Source: Acidovorax sp. YS12
GTDB lineage: Bacteria > Pseudomonadota > Gammaproteobacteria > Burkholderiales > Burkholderiaceae_C
Length of the DNA: 64,000 nt
Assembly: GCA_021496925.1 (NCBI GenBank)
Contig: CP053915.1
Location: forward strand, 2,748,501 to 2,812,500
Direction: 5' to 3'
Below are positions 59,389 to 64,000 of this stretch, piece after piece. The notes below the pieces were generated by a model. That model saw only the letters and a list, made by a program, of their open reading frames with translations. It was not told the origin of the DNA and made no database searches. The translations under genes and the position numbers were made by a program. Every line of letters begins with the position of its first letter. Positions within the stretch are counted from its first letter, which is position 1.

Positions 59389-62079
59389 ATGCCTAGCAGC
59401 GCACCGCCCCCCTTTCTGCGCACCAAGATCAGGGTGATGCGCCCGCCCCCCGGCGCCATCGCGCGGCCGCGCCTGGACGCCGTGCGCGCCCAGGCGCTGC
59501 AGGTCCGGCTGGTCACGCTCACAGCCCCCGGCGGCTTCGGCAAGAGCACCCTGGCCGCCACCTGGGTGGCGCATTGGCAGGCCGAGGGGCACCACTGCAC
59601 CTGGCTGAGCCTGTCGCAGGACGACGACGAACCCGCGCGCTTCCTGCACAGCCTGGCCCAGGCCCTGCAGCGCCTGGGCCAGGGCGTGGGCGGTGCGGCG
59701 CTGGCCCTGCTGCAAGGCCGGGCGCTGGCGCCCGCACGCGCCGTGGTGCCGCTGCTGCTCAACGACCTGGAGTCCTTCGACGGCGAGGCCGTCCTGGTGC
59801 TGGACGACTACCAGTGGCTGCACGAGAGCGGCATCCACGAGGCGCTGGCGTTCCTCATCGCCCATGCGCCGCCCCAGTTCCACGTCGTCATCACCTCGCG
59901 CGTGGTGCCGCCGCTGGCGCTGGCGCGGCTGCGCGCACACGGGCAGTGGCTCGACGTGGACGCCGCCGCGCTGCGCTTCGACGCGGAGGAGACCGCCCGC
60001 TTCCTGGCCACGGCCTGCGCCCAGGCGCCCACGCCGGAGCAGGCCGCGCTCTTGCACGCCGGCACCGAGGGCTGGGCCGCCGCCCTGCGCCTGGCCGCGC
60101 TCGGCCACAGCCTGGGCGGCGCCTTCGGCACCGGCGGCGCCGGGGGCGGCTCATCGGTCTTCGCCACCCTCTTCGAGGACCTGCTGGAGAGCCTGCCGCC
60201 GCCCACCGTGCGCTTCATGGCGCAGACGGCGGTGCTCGAACGCATCCACCCCAGCCTGTGCGACGCCGTGTGCGAGAGCGCGGACAGCGCCGCGCAGATC
60301 GACGTGCTGCTGCAGTACCACCTGCTGACCGAGCCCATGGACGGCGAGGGCCGCTGGCTGCGCTACCACCCCCTGCTGCGCGAGCACCTGCTCGGCCGCG
60401 TGGCCCAGCGCCTGGGCGTGGACCCGCGCCTGATGCACCGGCGCGCGGCGCACTGGTTCGCCGCGCAGGGCGCGTGGACCGACGCCGTGCGCCACGCCCT
60501 GCAGGCGGGCGACAGCCAGCAGGCCATCGCGTGGCTGGCGCACTGCTGCATGGCGCTGGTGAAGTCGGGCGACCTGCTCACGCTGCTGGGCTGGCGCAGG
60601 CAACTGCCGCCCGAGCTGCTGCGCACGCAGCCCCAGGTGCAGCTCGCCGTGGCCTGGGGGCTGGCGCTGGCCATGCGCTTCGCCGAGGCCGGCCCCCTGC
60701 TGGACGAGATCGAGCGCGCCACGCACCAGGCGCTCGCGGGCCAGGCCCTGCACGACACGCTGGGCGAATGCCTGGCGATCCGCGCCGTCAACACCGCGCT
60801 GCAGGACGACACCCTCCAGGCCCACGCCATCGCGCGGCAGTGGCACGAACGCGGCCACGCGGGCGACGCCTTCACACGCAACGCCATGTCCAACGTCATG
60901 CGCTACGTGCATTGGAAATCCGGCGACCTGGTGCGGGTGTACGAGCAGCCCTGGGTGGCCACCCCGCCCGGGGACGAGCAGCAGATCGCCTTCTCCACGG
61001 TGTACCGGCACACGCTGCTGGGCTGCATCGAGCTGCAGAGGGCACGCCTGGGCCTGGCCGAGCGCCACGCCCGCGAGGCGCTGCGCTGCGCGCACAGCCA
61101 CGGCGGCGCGCAATCGGTGTCCATGGCGCTGGCCGCGCCGCTGATGGCCCAGTTGCACTACCAGCAGGGCCGGCACGAAGAGGCCGGGGACCTGCTCGCG
61201 CCGCTCATGCCGCTGATCGACAACACCGCCATGCACGAGGCCATGGTCCAGGCCTACCAGGTGCTGGCGAACACGGCGTACCGGCAGAGGCGCCACGCCC
61301 AGGCCTTCGAGCTGCTGGAGCGCGCCGAGGCCCTGGGCTACAACCGCGGCTGGGACCGGCTGGTGGGCGCCATGCTGCTCGAACGCATCCGCCTGCTGGT
61401 CTTCGAGGGGCGGCTCGACGAGGCGCGCGCCACCGCCATCCGCCTGCAGCGCCTGGCGGTCCATGCGCACGCCGAGCCGCCGTGCGCGCGCTCGGACCTG
61501 CTGGTGCTGCGCGACATCGCCCTGGCGCGCATGGCGCTGGCCGACCAGCGCATCGGCGAAGCGCGCCAGGCGTTCGCCCGCCTGCTGCAGGCCGCGCAGG
61601 ACGCGGCGCAGGACCTGCGCGCGCTACAAATCGGCGCCTGCCTGGCCATCGCCCACATGGCCGCGGGCGAGCAGGAGGCGTGCTTCGCCCAACTGCGCGC
61701 CACCTTGCAGGATGCACAGCGCAGCGGCGCGTTGCGCAGTGTGCTCGACGAAGGCGATGAACTGCGTGGCCTGCTGGCGCGTTTTCTGGTTTCCAGGGAG
61801 TGCAGCGGTGAATGCGTGGACCTCGTACGTCACCTGATGGCCGCCGCGCCCGCCACGGCCGCGGTACAAAGCGCACTCACCGAACGCGAAGCCCGGGTAA
61901 TCGGACTGGTCGCGCAGGGTTGCTCCAACAAGGAGATCGCACGCGCCCTTGCCATTTCCGCCGAGACTGTCAAAACCCACCTCAAGCACATCTTCGAGAA
62001 GCTGGGCGTGCAGCAACGCTCTCAGGCAGTGCTGATGGCGCGCTCGCTGGGCTTGATGGATATCGTTATCCCGCAATAA
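59389..62079 (+). CDS. MalT-family LuxR-type transcriptional activator
   Basis: The product (896 residues) has a Walker A loop in TAPGGFGKSTLAATW (residues ~45-55), VLDDYQWL as Walker B (~140), a TPR-like helical middle (~350-800) and a C-terminal LuxR HTH (LTEREARVIGLVAQGCSNKEIARALAISAETVKTHLKHIFEKLGV, ~830-875). MalT-like regulators are ATP-dependent, ligand-responsive activators. The gene is divergent from the degradation operon (184-bp gap), so it most likely activates that operon in response to its substrate or a CoA ester. Confidence 0.92.
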   Translation: MPSSAPPPFLRTKIRVMRPPPGAIARPRLDAVRAQALQVRLVTLTAPGGFGKSTLAATWVAHWQAEGHHCTWLSLSQDDDEPARFLHSLAQALQRLGQGVGGAALALLQGRALAPARAVVPLLLNDLESFDGEAVLVLDDYQWLHESGIHEALAFLIAHAPPQFHVVITSRVVPPLALARLRAHGQWLDVDAAALRFDAEETARFLATACAQAPTPEQAALLHAGTEGWAAALRLAALGHSLGGAFGTGGAGGGSSVFATLFEDLLESLPPPTVRFMAQTAVLERIHPSLCDAVCESADSAAQIDVLLQYHLLTEPMDGEGRWLRYHPLLREHLLGRVAQRLGVDPRLMHRRAAHWFAAQGAWTDAVRHALQAGDSQQAIAWLAHCCMALVKSGDLLTLLGWRRQLPPELLRTQPQVQLAVAWGLALAMRFAEAGPLLDEIERATHQALAGQALHDTLGECLAIRAVNTALQDDTLQAHAIARQWHERGHAGDAFTRNAMSNVMRYVHWKSGDLVRVYEQPWVATPPGDEQQIAFSTVYRHTLLGCIELQRARLGLAERHAREALRCAHSHGGAQSVSMALAAPLMAQLHYQQGRHEEAGDLLAPLMPLIDNTAMHEAMVQAYQVLANTAYRQRRHAQAFELLERAEALGYNRGWDRLVGAMLLERIRLLVFEGRLDEARATAIRLQRLAVHAHAEPPCARSDLLVLRDIALARMALADQRIGEARQAFARLLQAAQDAAQDLRALQIGACLAIAHMAAGEQEACFAQLRATLQDAQRSGALRSVLDEGDELRGLLARFLVSRECSGECVDLVRHLMAAAPATAAVQSALTEREARVIGLVAQGCSNKEIARALAISAETVKTHLKHIFEKLGVQQRSQAVLMARSLGLMDIVIPQ

Positions 62080-62099
62080 CCAGAGCGCAAAAACGAAAA

Positions 62100-62127
62100 C
62101 CCCCCGTAGCTTGGTAGCTGCGGGGGG
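62100..62127 (-). terminator. rRNA operon terminator
   Basis: CCCCCCGTAGC and GCTGCGGGGGG form an 11-bp stem (one G-T type mismatch) with a 6-nt loop. On the minus strand it is followed by TTTTCGTTTTT. It ends the rRNA transcript 13 bp after the 5S gene and may also stop the regulator gene from the other side. Confidence 0.85.
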
Positions 62128-62140
62128 TTTCACAATATTA

Positions 62141-62254
62141 GCCTGACGATGACCTACTTTCACACGGGAATCCGCACTATCATCGGCGCGAAGTCGTTTC
62201 ACTGTCCTGTTCGGGATGGGAAGGAGTGGTTCCAACTTGCTATGGTCATCAGGC
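62141..62254 (-). rRNA. rrf: 5S ribosomal RNA
   Basis: The minus strand reads GCCTGATGACCATAGCAAGT at the 5' end and closes with GTAGGTCATCGTCAGGC; the ends pair as helix I. The CCATCCCGAACAGG loop, conserved in bacterial 5S rRNA, is present. Length 114 nt is normal for the group. Confidence 0.95.
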
Positions 62255-62362
62255 TTAAACGGTTGCTTTCCTGGTTTTTGCCAGGAGAGCGAATTCATAG
62301 AGACGAATCATTCATTTGATTGCGTGCTTGGCATAACTGTCTGACGGTATGTCAAAGTTATA

Positions 62363-64000
<1,638 letters not shown>

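Noticed and set aside
62255..62362. tRNA gene in the 23S-5S spacer
   Set aside because: The 108-bp spacer shows no cloverleaf or T-loop motif.

Overview
The window is GC-rich beta-proteobacterial chromosome, most probably family Comamonadaceae (Acidovorax/Alicycliphilus-like). This rests on overall composition, dispersed hairpin repeats typical of that family, the gene content (meta-cleavage aldolase pair, CoA-based degradation genes, aceK) and an rRNA operon entering from the right. I cannot fix genus or species from sequence alone. Nearly all very long frames antisense to the genes below are GC-driven mirrors and are not annotated.

Region 1 (1-3.5 kb, minus strand) ends an aromatic-degradation operon: acetaldehyde dehydrogenase, 4-hydroxy-2-oxovalerate aldolase and an MHS-type MFS transporter cut by the left edge. 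Region 2 (3.7-19.7 kb) is an accessory island. It holds an internally deleted transposase, two 1282-bp IS5-type elements, a 2010-residue secreted multidomain protein and a 1094-residue secreted protein with a transglutaminase-like domain. The latter's last ~125 residues are AT-rich and hydrophobic and overlap a small membrane-protein gene. Downstream is a second, promoterless copy of 727 bp of its 3' core with a different hydrophobic C-terminus and its own small membrane-protein gene, then a third, scrambled remnant interrupted by the second IS. This is the layout of a polymorphic-toxin locus with orphan C-terminal/immunity cassettes, on a carrier that shows no Rhs or CdiA repeats.

Region 3 (19.7-43.2 kb) looks like an undescribed signalling/metabolic system. 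A plus-strand operon encodes two NCS2-type permeases with histidine-kinase-ATPase-like tails, an RsbW-like ATPase and a beta-carbonic anhydrase, next to a divergent STAS antagonist. A convergent minus-strand set encodes an MFS carrier fused to extracytoplasmic sensor segments, an orphan ABC substrate-binding protein, a GNAT, an alanine racemase, two output-less membrane sensors, a HAMP-PP2C phosphatase, then LuxE, a LuxC-ligase fusion, a PaaK-like ligase and an HATPase-GNAT fusion. Phosphatase, kinase-like ATPases and STAS protein make up a partner-switching set; LuxE/LuxC suggest activation and reduction of an acyl or amino-acyl substrate. No luciferase genes are present.

Region 4 (43.3-50.4 kb) is core metabolism: thiolase, AceK, a second beta-carbonic anhydrase, isovaleryl-CoA dehydrogenase, a PaaI-type thioesterase and a LiuR-like MerR regulator, with a divergent metallo-beta-lactamase-fold hydrolase. 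Two near-identical palindromes lie in front of the thioesterase and the hydrolase and are probable operators. Region 5 (50.6-62.1 kb) is a minus-strand CoA-dependent degradation operon (acyl-CoA dehydrogenase, saccharopine-dehydrogenase-like protein, SCP-x-type thiolase, acyl-CoA ligase, two SDRs) followed by a chemoreceptor gene, with a divergent MalT-family LuxR regulator. Region 6 (62.1-64 kb) is the 3' end of an rRNA operon on the minus strand (5S and partial 23S). I saw no tRNA genes and no CRISPR array.
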